In this document: positions 1 to 5,029 of the stretch, piece by piece
How the letters are laid out: every line of letters begins with the position of its first letter
How positions within the stretch are numbered: the stretch's first letter is position 1
NCBI GenBank assembly: GCA_028817755.1
Contig: JAPPPA010000303.1
Location: 1 to 5,029, forward strand
Direction: 5' to 3'
Length of the DNA stretch: 5,029 nt
From: Gammaproteobacteria bacterium
GTDB lineage: Bacteria > Pseudomonadota > Gammaproteobacteria > JAPPPA01
The notes under the pieces: generated by a model
What the model saw: the letters and a program-made list of their open reading frames with translations, nothing else
Database searches by the model: none
Told to the model about the DNA's origin: nothing
Made by a program: the position numbers and the translations under genes

Positions 1-738
1 GTATTTGCTGGCGAGGCAATCGAAGAAGAAGTGCCACGTTTAGAAACGTTGCCGTATATCGCCATCGTGATCGACGAAATGGCCGACCTGATGCTTACCG
101 TGGGTAAGAAGGTTGAAGAGCTGATTCTGCGTTTGGCACAGAAAGCCCGTGCCGCCGGTATTCACCTTATTTTGGCTACGCAACGCCCATCAGTAGATGT
201 AATTACGGGTTTGATTCGCGCCAACATCCCGAGCCGTATTGCCTTCCAAGTAGCGTCGAAAATTGATTCGCGCACCATTCTTGATCAGTCCGGCGCTGAA
301 ACCCTACTGGGTAAAGGTGACATGCTGTTCTCACTCGCGGGCAGTATTACGCCCACGCGTGTTCACGGCGCTTTTGTGGACGACCACGAAGTGCATAACG
401 TGGTGTCGTGGATTAAGCAGCATGGCGAGCCGAACTACGATGATTCGATTCTGTCTGACCCTGCAGAGATGATGGCAGAAAGTGGCCTGTCTGGTATTCC
501 CGGCGTAGAAAGCGGCGGGGGCGGCGGAGACGCCGAAACAGACCCACTTTATGACGAGGCCGTGAAAGTGGTTACTGAAACCCGTCGTGCTTCTGTTTCC
601 GGGGTTCAGCGCCGTTTACGTATTGGTTACAACCGTGCGGCGAGGCTGGTAGAAGCAATGGAAGCCGCCGGTGTGGTTGGGCCGCCAAAAACAAACGGCA
701 TGCGCGATGTATTAGCGCCACCGCCCATCTCTGACTAA
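1..738 (+). CDS. ftsK: DNA translocase FtsK, C-terminal part (5' end outside window)
   Basis: FtsK is the septum-anchored, ATP-driven pump that moves chromosome ends across the closing division septum and activates XerCD recombination at dif. The frame is open from base 1, so the gene starts upstream; the GTG at 31 is internal. The visible 245 residues begin just before Walker B (IVIDEMADLM, residues 22-31, with D25 and E26). They continue through the motor segment LATQRPSVDVITG (58-70) and the conserved TRVHGAFVDDHEV (119-131). A glycine-rich linker (171-176) leads into the C-terminal gamma winged-helix domain (about 180-242). In GYNRAARLVEAME, N211, R215 and E218 line up with the gamma-domain residues that contact KOPS DNA in E. 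coli FtsK. The end (VLAPPPISD) matches the normal family C-terminus, so the 3' end is intact. Walker A and the membrane domain are not in view. lolA follows after 14 bases, the usual neighbour. Confidence 0.97.
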   Translation, partial: VFAGEAIEEEVPRLETLPYIAIVIDEMADLMLTVGKKVEELILRLAQKARAAGIHLILATQRPSVDVITGLIRANIPSRIAFQVASKIDSRTILDQSGAETLLGKGDMLFSLAGSITPTRVHGAFVDDHEVHNVVSWIKQHGEPNYDDSILSDPAEMMAESGLSGIPGVESGGGGGDAETDPLYDEAVKVVTETRRASVSGVQRRLRIGYNRAARLVEAMEAAGVVGPPKTNGMRDVLAPPPISD

Positions 739-742
739 CTCA

Positions 743-747
743 GAGAG
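743..747 (+). promoter_or_regulatory. Ribosome binding site of lolA
   Basis: The purine run GAGAG lies 5 bases before the lolA ATG at 753, inside the 14-base gap after the ftsK stop. It is the only reasonable Shine-Dalgarno-like site seen in front of any complete gene in the window, and it is only a partial match to AGGAGG. Confidence 0.5.
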
Positions 748-752
748 ACACT

Positions 753-1358
753 ATGAAAAAATTATTTGCAGCGTTCCTATTTGTTCCGTCGGTGGCTTTT
801 GCTGCACCGGAAGTATTGGAGCGCTTTCTAAACGACACCCAAGCCTATCAAGCCGACTTTGTACAACGTACGGTCGACGAAGCCGGCGAAGTCACAGCGG
901 TGAGCAGCGGAAGCATGGCCTTAAAACGCGGCGAGGGCATGGGGCAGTTTCGCTGGCAATACCAAGAGCCGTGGGAACAGCTGATTATTGGTGATGGTCA
1001 AGACCTGTGGCAGTACGACGCCGATCTTGAGCAAGCAACCAAGCGCCCAATGCAAGAAAGTCTTGCGGGCACGCCAGCCGAATTATTGGTCGGCGGCATG
1101 TTGTTACAAGACTGGAACATCAGCCAAGACGAAGTTTGGTTGACAATGAAGCCTAAAGACAACGACCTGCCGTTTCAGTCGATCGCCTTGCGTTTTGAAG
1201 GTGAGAACTTGGCGGGCATGAAGTTGCTAGATCAATTTGATCAAACCACGCATGTGGTTTTCGATCACATCGATACGCAACCAGCTTTTGCCGCCAATAC
1301 CTTTGTCTTTAACGCGCCAGAAGGCACCGAAATTATCGGTGCAGAGGACGACTTTTAG
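753..1358 (+). CDS. lolA: Outer-membrane lipoprotein carrier protein LolA
   Basis: LolA is the periplasmic chaperone that accepts lipoproteins released by the inner-membrane LolCDE transporter and hands them to LolB at the outer membrane. The 201-residue product has a clear Sec signal peptide: MKK, then a hydrophobic core FAAFLFVPSV, then the site AFA|AP, so the mature protein starts near A18. The mature part shows the family's beta-barrel signatures: GQFRWQYQEPWEQ (64-76, the F-R-W-x-Y and proline positions), GDGQDLWQYDADLEQ (80-94) and GTPAELLVGG (106-115). Length is that of a normal LolA (about 200). The ATG at 753 is chosen because it opens the signal peptide and has a GAGAG sequence 5 bases upstream. 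The gene sits between ftsK and rarA, its standard place, and is probably co-transcribed with both. It ends in TAG, read here as a normal stop because the frame meets TGA four codons later. Confidence 0.96.
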   Translation: MKKLFAAFLFVPSVAFAAPEVLERFLNDTQAYQADFVQRTVDEAGEVTAVSSGSMALKRGEGMGQFRWQYQEPWEQLIIGDGQDLWQYDADLEQATKRPMQESLAGTPAELLVGGMLLQDWNISQDEVWLTMKPKDNDLPFQSIALRFEGENLAGMKLLDQFDQTTHVVFDHIDTQPAFAANTFVFNAPEGTEIIGAEDDF

Positions 1359-1366
1359 GCCCGCCG

Positions 1367-2653
1367 TTGACGACTTACAGCACCACGCCTTTAGCCGAAA
1401 AAGCCAGACCGAGTGATCTGGCTTCTTTCGTTGGGCAAAAGCATTTGCTGGCGGAAGGCCGCCCCTTACATGCAGCGTTAACGCAAGGCCAATTGCACTC
1501 CATGATTTTGTGGGGCCCGCCTGGCTGTGGCAAAACCACCTTGGCGCGCTTGCTCGCTACGGCAAGTGATTGTGAATTTGTGATGCTCTCAGCGGTGTTG
1601 GCCGGCGTTAAAGATGTGCGCGCTGTGGTTGCTGCGGCGCAAGACCGTCACCAGCTCGAACAACGCGGCACCTTGGTGTTTGTTGACGAGGTACACCGCT
1701 TTAACAAAAGCCAGCAAGACGCGTTTTTACCGTTTGTAGAAGACGGCACCATTTTGTTTGTTGGTGCCACTACAGAGAACCCATCGTTTGAGGTGAATAA
1801 CGCCTTGCTCTCGCGAGCGCGGGTTTACCGCTTAGAGGCGTTGGCGGCCGCAGATCTAGAACAAGTCATTCAGCAGGCGGCAGAAGGGCAAGGCTTTGAA
1901 ATCTCTGCCGATCACGCTCAGCAACTGGCTCAAGCGGCTGATGGAGATGCGCGCCGAACGCTGAATCTGTTAGAGCTCTATGGGCAACGCGCGGCGGCGG
2001 GCGAGTTAGATGATCAAGCCTTCGCTACCTTGCTTGAAGGTTCCTTGCGCCGTTTTGATAAAGGCGGCGATAACTTCTACGACCAAATTTCAGCGCTGCA
2101 TAAGTCTGTACGCGGTTCTTCGCCAGATGGTGCTTTGTATTGGCTACGCCGAATGTTAGACGGCGGTGCAGATGGTGGTTATTTGGCGCGTCGCTTGGTG
2201 CGTATGGCTTCTGAAGACATTGGCAATGCTGACCCAAGAGCCTTAGAAATTAGTATTAACGCTTGGGAAAGTTACTTGCGCCTAGGCAGTCCAGAAGGCG
2301 ATTTGGCGCTTGCTCAAGCCGCGGTGTATTTGGCTTGTGCGCCTAAGAGTAATGCTGTGTACGTGGCTTGGAAGGCGGTTGGGCAGGCTGTTAAACAAAC
2401 AGGCTCGCTCGAGGTGCCGCTGCACCTGCGAAATGCGCCAACCAAATTGATGAAAGAGCAGGGCTTTGGCAAGGCGTATCGCTATGCCCATGATGAGCCA
2501 GAAGCCTATGCCGCGGGTGAGCAATATTTGCCAGATCAGCTAGATGGTGTGAGTTGGTATGACCCGGTTCCACGTGGTTTGGAAATCAAAATTTCAGAAA
2601 AGCTAGCGCGTTTAAAAGCACTAGACCAGCAGCACCACGGGCAGAACCGCTAA
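1367..2653 (+). CDS. rarA: Replication-associated recombination protein A (AAA+ ATPase), TTG start
   Basis: RarA (MgsA) is a cytosolic AAA+ ATPase of the clamp-loader-related RarA/Mgs1/WRNIP1 family; it acts at stalled replication forks and single-strand gaps. The 428 residues are near the usual size (447 in E. coli). Visible motifs in order are Walker A GPPGCGKTT (50-58), Walker B LVFVDEVHRF (103-112, D107/E108) followed by NKSQQDAFLP, sensor 1 GATTENPSF (133-141), the LLSRARVY segment (147-154), sensor 2 GDARRTLN (193-200), and the C-terminal tetramerisation region with HKSVRGSSPDGALYW (245-259), ACAPKSNAVY (323-332) and HLRNAPTKLMKE (353-364). The start must be TTG at 1367. Upstream in frame there is no ATG, GTG or TTG before a TAA at 1310-1312, and the next Met (residue 46) would cut into conserved sequence just before Walker A. 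No well-placed Shine-Dalgarno is seen; a purine run at 1343-1348 is 18 bases away. The gap to lolA is 8 bases, which suits translational coupling. Confidence 0.96.
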   Translation: MTTYSTTPLAEKARPSDLASFVGQKHLLAEGRPLHAALTQGQLHSMILWGPPGCGKTTLARLLATASDCEFVMLSAVLAGVKDVRAVVAAAQDRHQLEQRGTLVFVDEVHRFNKSQQDAFLPFVEDGTILFVGATTENPSFEVNNALLSRARVYRLEALAAADLEQVIQQAAEGQGFEISADHAQQLAQAADGDARRTLNLLELYGQRAAAGELDDQAFATLLEGSLRRFDKGGDNFYDQISALHKSVRGSSPDGALYWLRRMLDGGADGGYLARRLVRMASEDIGNADPRALEISINAWESYLRLGSPEGDLALAQAAVYLACAPKSNAVYVAWKAVGQAVKQTGSLEVPLHLRNAPTKLMKEQGFGKAYRYAHDEPEAYAAGEQYLPDQLDGVSWYDPVPRGLEIKISEKLARLKALDQQHHGQNR

Positions 2654-2689
2654 ATCCCAAGCGAATTCCCGCCAAATATTGAGCCTAAA

Positions 2690-2704
2690 GCCCCTATTAG
2701 GGGC
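2690..2704 (+). terminator. GC-rich hairpin behind rarA, possible weak terminator
   Basis: GCCCC (2690-2694) pairs perfectly with GGGGC (2700-2704), and T2695 can pair with A2699, leaving a three-base ATT loop. It lies 36 bases after the rarA stop. No T tract follows on the + strand (the next bases are GCTGACACC), so it does not meet the normal form of an intrinsic terminator. On the opposite strand the hairpin is followed by TTTAG, also weak, and no opposing gene exists to need it. It may pause transcription, protect the 3' end of rarA mRNA, or do nothing. Confidence 0.3.
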
Positions 2705-2705
2705 G

Positions 2706-2737
2706 CTGACACCGCTATAATGCCCGCTGCTTATACT
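2706..2737 (+). promoter_or_regulatory. Candidate sigma-70 promoter region for crcB
   Basis: The gap before crcB contains a perfect -10 hexamer TATAAT at 2716-2721 and a second near-consensus one, TATACT, at 2732-2737. A good -35-like CTGACA (5 of 6 to TTGACA) sits at 2706-2711. Its spacing to TATACT is 20 bases, longer than ideal, and TATAAT has no good -35 at 16-18 bases. Starting from TATAAT, the leader before the ATG at 2749 would be about 20 bases; from TATACT it would be only about 5, nearly leaderless. The hexamers are seen directly; promoter activity is inference. I see no fluoride-riboswitch core (GGCGATGG-type) in 2654-2748, although such riboswitches often precede crcB. Confidence 0.35.
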
Positions 2738-2748
2738 AATACGCTTCT

Positions 2749-3126
2749 ATGCACTCATTCGGGCAACTACTGGCCGTAGCCCTCGGCGGCGCGCTTGGCG
2801 CTAGCTTACGTTGGGCCTTAACACTTTGGTTACCGGCGGCCCAGTTTCCGTGGCCAGTGTTGGTGGCTAATTTGAGCGGCAGCTTTGCCATTGGAATGGT
2901 TTGGGCAGCGGCGGAAGGCGCTGTATTACCGGCAGCGGTAAGGCTGTTCCTAGTAACGGGTTTGCTAGGTGCGTTAACCACGTTCTCAACCTTTTCGCTG
3001 GATGTGGTTTATTTGCTGCAACACCAGCGCTGGCTAGCAGCCGGCGGGTTTATGGCAGCCAATGTAGTGGGCTGTGTATTTTTGACCTATGTGGCGTTCA
3101 ATATTGGCCGTCGCTTATTTGTTTAA
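2749..3126 (+). CDS. crcB: Fluoride ion channel CrcB (Fluc family)
   Basis: CrcB/Fluc is a small inner-membrane protein that forms an antiparallel dimeric fluoride channel and lowers cytoplasmic fluoride. The 125 residues match the usual length (about 125-130) and give four hydrophobic segments, roughly 6-28, 34-55, 62-90 and 97-117. Family marks are GGALGASLRW (13-22, with R21), the membrane asparagine in VANLSGSFAIG (39-49, N41), and the hallmark GLLGALTTFSTFS (71-83), whose phenylalanines F79 and F82 correspond to the 'Phe box' lining the pore; N105 sits in helix 4. The ATG at 2749 starts directly before helix 1 and suits the family N-terminus. No Shine-Dalgarno is visible; the bases before ATG are CGCTTCT. 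It is placed between rarA and serS, as in some Pseudomonas genomes. A promoter-like region lies directly upstream, and serS follows after 21 bases. Confidence 0.95.
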   Translation: MHSFGQLLAVALGGALGASLRWALTLWLPAAQFPWPVLVANLSGSFAIGMVWAAAEGAVLPAAVRLFLVTGLLGALTTFSTFSLDVVYLLQHQRWLAAGGFMAANVVGCVFLTYVAFNIGRRLFV

Positions 3127-3147
3127 CTGACTGATTTAATCGTTCTT

Positions 3148-4431
3148 ATGCTTGACGCAAAACTTCTTCGCCAAGACCCTGACTTTGTTGCCAAACGCCT
3201 AGCGGTGCGTGGTTTGCAGTTCGATGTCGCCGCTTTTCAAGCGCTAGATGAGCAACGCAAGGCGCTCACGGTGGATATGCAGGAGCTGCAAAACACCCGT
3301 AACGTCAAATCCAAGGGCATTGGTAAAGCCAAAGCGCAAGGCGAAGACATTGCGCCGTTATTGGCTGAAGTGGAGTCACTGAAAGCTCAGCTGACAGAAG
3401 CCGAAGGCAAGCAAGCGGCAGTGCAAGCGCAGATTGACGAAATCTTAATGGGCACGCCAAACGTGCCAGCCGAAGACGTGCCCGCAGGCAACGACGAAGA
3501 CGATAACGTTGAAGTATTGAAGTGGGGCGAACCAGCGCAATTTGATTTTGAGCCTAAAGACCACGTTGATTTAGGTGAGCAGCTTGGTTTGGATACTGAA
3601 ACTGCAGCGAATATTGCCTCTGCACGTTTTGCGGTATTGAAAGGCCAGTTAGCGCGCCTACAACGTGCCTTAACGCAGTTTATGTTGGATACGCACGGTA
3701 GCGAGCATGGCTATACCGAAATGTATGTGCCTTACATTGCCAACGCCGAAAGCCTGCGTGGCACCGGCCAGCTGCCGAAATTTGAAGAAGATTTATTTGC
3801 CATTCGCCGTGGCGAAGATGAGATTCCGTTTTATCTCATTCCGACGGCAGAAGTGCCTGTGACCAATATGGTTCGCGGCAAGATTGTCGAAGACAAAGAA
3901 CTGCCAGTAAAAATGGTTGCGCATACGCCGTGCTTCCGTTCTGAAGCGGGCTCTTATGGTCGCGACACGCGTGGCCTGATTCGCCAGCACCAGTTCGAAA
4001 AAGTCGAGTTGGTGCAGTTGGTTCGCCCACAAGACTCTTGGGCGGCGTTAGAAGAACTAACAGGCCACGCAGAAGCCGTGCTGCAAAAGCTAGAACTGCC
4101 TTACCGCAAAGTAACGTTATGCGGCGGCGACCTTGGTTTCTCAGCGGCTAAAACCTACGACCTAGAAGTGTGGTTGCCGGGCCAGCAAGCGTATCGTGAG
4201 ATTTCTTCTTGCAGTAACTTCGAAGCCTTCCAAGCGCGTCGTATGCAAGCACGCTGGCGTAACCCAGAAACCAATAAACCAGAGCCGCTGCATACGCTGA
4301 ATGGTTCTGGTTTAGCAGTGGGTCGTACCTTGGTCGCGGTGCTGGAAAACCACCAGCAAGCGGACGGTTCTATTCGCATTCCAGAAGCGCTACGCCCTTA
4401 TATGGGCGGTTTGGAAGTGCTCAGCGCCTAG
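3148..4431 (+). CDS. serS: Seryl-tRNA synthetase
   Basis: SerS is the class II cytosolic enzyme that charges tRNA-Ser (and tRNA-Sec) with serine using ATP. The 427 residues are full length (430 in E. coli). The N-terminus MLDAKLLRQDP is typical and fixes the ATG at 3148. Residues about 30-100, rich in Q, E, K, A and L, form the long antiparallel coiled-coil arm that grips the tRNA-Ser variable arm. The catalytic core shows GTGQLPKF (205-212), the serine-pocket TAEVPVTN (233-240), motif 2 FRSEAGSYGRDTRGL (263-277, with R264 and E266), REISSCSN (350-357) and motif 3 GSGLAVGRTL (386-395, with R393). All key residues appear present, so it should be active. There is no Shine-Dalgarno in the 21-base gap after crcB; CGTTCTT precedes the ATG. 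No T-box or other leader structure is visible. It ends in TAG. Confidence 0.98.
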   Translation: MLDAKLLRQDPDFVAKRLAVRGLQFDVAAFQALDEQRKALTVDMQELQNTRNVKSKGIGKAKAQGEDIAPLLAEVESLKAQLTEAEGKQAAVQAQIDEILMGTPNVPAEDVPAGNDEDDNVEVLKWGEPAQFDFEPKDHVDLGEQLGLDTETAANIASARFAVLKGQLARLQRALTQFMLDTHGSEHGYTEMYVPYIANAESLRGTGQLPKFEEDLFAIRRGEDEIPFYLIPTAEVPVTNMVRGKIVEDKELPVKMVAHTPCFRSEAGSYGRDTRGLIRQHQFEKVELVQLVRPQDSWAALEELTGHAEAVLQKLELPYRKVTLCGGDLGFSAAKTYDLEVWLPGQQAYREISSCSNFEAFQARRMQARWRNPETNKPEPLHTLNGSGLAVGRTLVAVLENHQQADGSIRIPEALRPYMGGLEVLSA

Positions 4432-4446
4432 CCAGCTTACGGCTTT

Positions 4447-5013
4447 ATGCTTCAGGTTGACCAACTGTCACTTGGCCGCGGTGGCCGCTTAATTCAGCAG
4501 GACTTGTCGTTCTCGCTGCAAAGTGGCGACGTATTGCAACTGCTGGGGCCAAACGGTGTGGGCAAGTCTACGGTGCTGCACGCCGTTGCCGGTTTGCTAG
4601 AACCTGAAACGGGCGAAGTGCAGTGGCAATCACAGCCTATATTCAGCAATGCCGATGAGTGGCATCGCAGTTTGTTTTTTCTGCCGCATAAGTTGCCAGC
4701 ACACCCGGTATTAACGCCGGTTGAGGTGCTGCGTGACAGTTTGGCGTTAAAAGGCTTGAAACCGTCAGCAACACAAATTGATGAGGCTTTGTTAGCGGTT
4801 GATTTACTCGACCATGCTGACCAAGCCGCGGGTAGCCTTTCAGCAGGGCAGCAGCGCCGTATTTGGTTGGCGCGTTTGGTGTTGTCACTGCGACTATTGC
4901 AATCAGAACGGCTGTGGCTCTTAGACGAGCCGCTCCCCAGTTTGGACAAACAAGCCCGAGCACTCGGATTTGATTTGTTGCAACAACATACCGCGCGTGG
5001 AGCTATGACCTAG
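4447..5013 (+). CDS. ccmA: CcmA-like heme exporter ATP-binding protein, cut short by an in-frame amber codon
   Basis: CcmA is the cytosolic ATPase of the CcmABCD complex, which releases holo-CcmE heme chaperone for cytochrome c maturation. The 188-residue frame shows Walker A GPNGVGKST (34-42), the ABC signature LSAGQQRR (131-138; this exact form is typical of CcmA) and Walker B LWLLDEP (156-162, D160/E161) with D-loop SLD (165-167). In the Q-loop region FLPHKLPAHPVLTPVEVL (78-95), histidine stands where most ABC proteins have glutamine, as in CcmA. About five extra residues (around LRLLQSE, 148-154) separate signature and Walker B compared with E. coli CcmA. The protein stops at TAG (5011-5013), before the H-loop, about 20 residues short of a normal CcmA (about 207). 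The next codons read LTSHQ, the expected H-loop, so this is probably a nonsense-mutated gene or a sequence error. It lies 15 bases after serS, with no visible Shine-Dalgarno (CGGCTTT before ATG). No ccmB is visible because the window ends. A different small ABC ATPase is possible but less likely. Confidence 0.82.
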   Translation: MLQVDQLSLGRGGRLIQQDLSFSLQSGDVLQLLGPNGVGKSTVLHAVAGLLEPETGEVQWQSQPIFSNADEWHRSLFFLPHKLPAHPVLTPVEVLRDSLALKGLKPSATQIDEALLAVDLLDHADQAAGSLSAGQQRRIWLARLVLSLRLLQSERLWLLDEPLPSLDKQARALGFDLLQQHTARGAMT

Positions 5014-5028
5014 CTGACCTCACACCAA
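5011..5028 (+). other. In-frame amber codon and continuing ccmA reading frame (H-loop remnant)
   Basis: After the TAG at 5011-5013 the same frame reads CTG ACC TCA CAC CAA, i.e. L-T-S-H-Q. E. coli CcmA has G-G-I-V-I-L-T-T-H-Q at this place; here it is G-A-M-T-stop-L-T-S-H-Q, position for position, with the stop replacing a hydrophobic residue. TTG (Leu) to TAG is one base change. The His codon at 5023-5025 would be the catalytic switch histidine. No length change is needed to explain it, so this is a substitution and not a frameshift. The window ends one base after the Gln codon. Confidence 0.75.
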
Positions 5029-5029
5029 A

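Noticed and set aside
1356..1358. Possible genome-wide reading of TAG as sense, prompted by the ccmA amber codon.
   Set aside because: lolA and serS both end at TAG exactly where their families end, and the lolA frame meets another stop four codons on.
2376..2388. GGGCAGGC, close to the FtsK loading motif KOPS (GGGNAGGG).
   Set aside because: It misses the last G and is a single occurrence inside rarA coding sequence; no full KOPS match was found in the window.
2700..2725. Alternative pairing of GGGC (2701-2704) with GCCC (2722-2725), which would compete with the 2690-2704 hairpin like an attenuator switch.
   Set aside because: Only four pairs over a 17-base loop, and the segment overlaps the candidate -10 element, so it may not be in the crcB transcript at all.
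4393..4410. Inverted repeat CGCCC-TTATAT-GGGCG near the 3' end of serS, resembling a terminator stem.
   Set aside because: It lies inside the conserved coding segment for LRPYMGG, no T tract follows, and the reading frame explains the bases.
4430..4446. Short stem AGCC/GGCT followed by TTT between serS and ccmA, considered as a terminator or attenuator.
   Set aside because: Only four pairs with a seven-base loop and three Ts, so too weak to call.
4494..4949. Long open frame of 151 codons on the - strand opposite ccmA, plus other - strand frames opposite rarA, crcB and serS.
   Set aside because: All lie fully opposite clear conserved genes, their products are low-complexity Ser/Arg/Cys-rich, and no promoter or ribosome site supports them.

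Overview
The window is a gene-dense chromosomal segment with every gene on the + strand. Protein sequence and gene order (ftsK - lolA - rarA - crcB - serS) point to a gammaproteobacterium. The ftsK-lolA-rarA-serS order is the familiar gammaproteobacterial arrangement, and crcB between rarA and serS is known from some Pseudomonas genomes. I therefore lean towards the Pseudomonadales/Oceanospirillales side. Genus or species cannot be fixed from sequence reading alone.

Layout: 1-738 is the 3' part of ftsK (DNA translocase; its start lies outside the window). 753-1358 is lolA (periplasmic lipoprotein carrier). 1367-2653 is rarA (AAA+ ATPase acting at stalled forks), which starts with TTG. 2654-2748 is the only sizeable intergenic gap and holds a GC-rich hairpin and promoter-like -10 elements. 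2749-3126 is crcB (fluoride channel). 3148-4431 is serS (seryl-tRNA synthetase). 4447-5013 is a ccmA-like heme-exporter ATPase whose frame is cut by an amber codon at 5011-5013, although the family sequence carries on in the same frame behind it. No stretch over 300 bases lacks a gene, and I see no RNA gene, mobile element, CRISPR array or long repeat.

The genes are mostly housekeeping: chromosome segregation, outer-membrane lipoprotein sorting, fork maintenance, fluoride export and tRNA charging. Short gaps of 14, 8, 21 and 15 bases suggest co-transcription of ftsK-lolA-rarA and of crcB-serS-ccmA, with a possible new transcription start before crcB. The clearest oddity is the in-frame stop in ccmA just before the H-loop. 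A second, softer one is that crcB, serS and ccmA all lack a visible Shine-Dalgarno and share a similar pyrimidine-rich context just before ATG. I found no convincing sign of an undescribed system.
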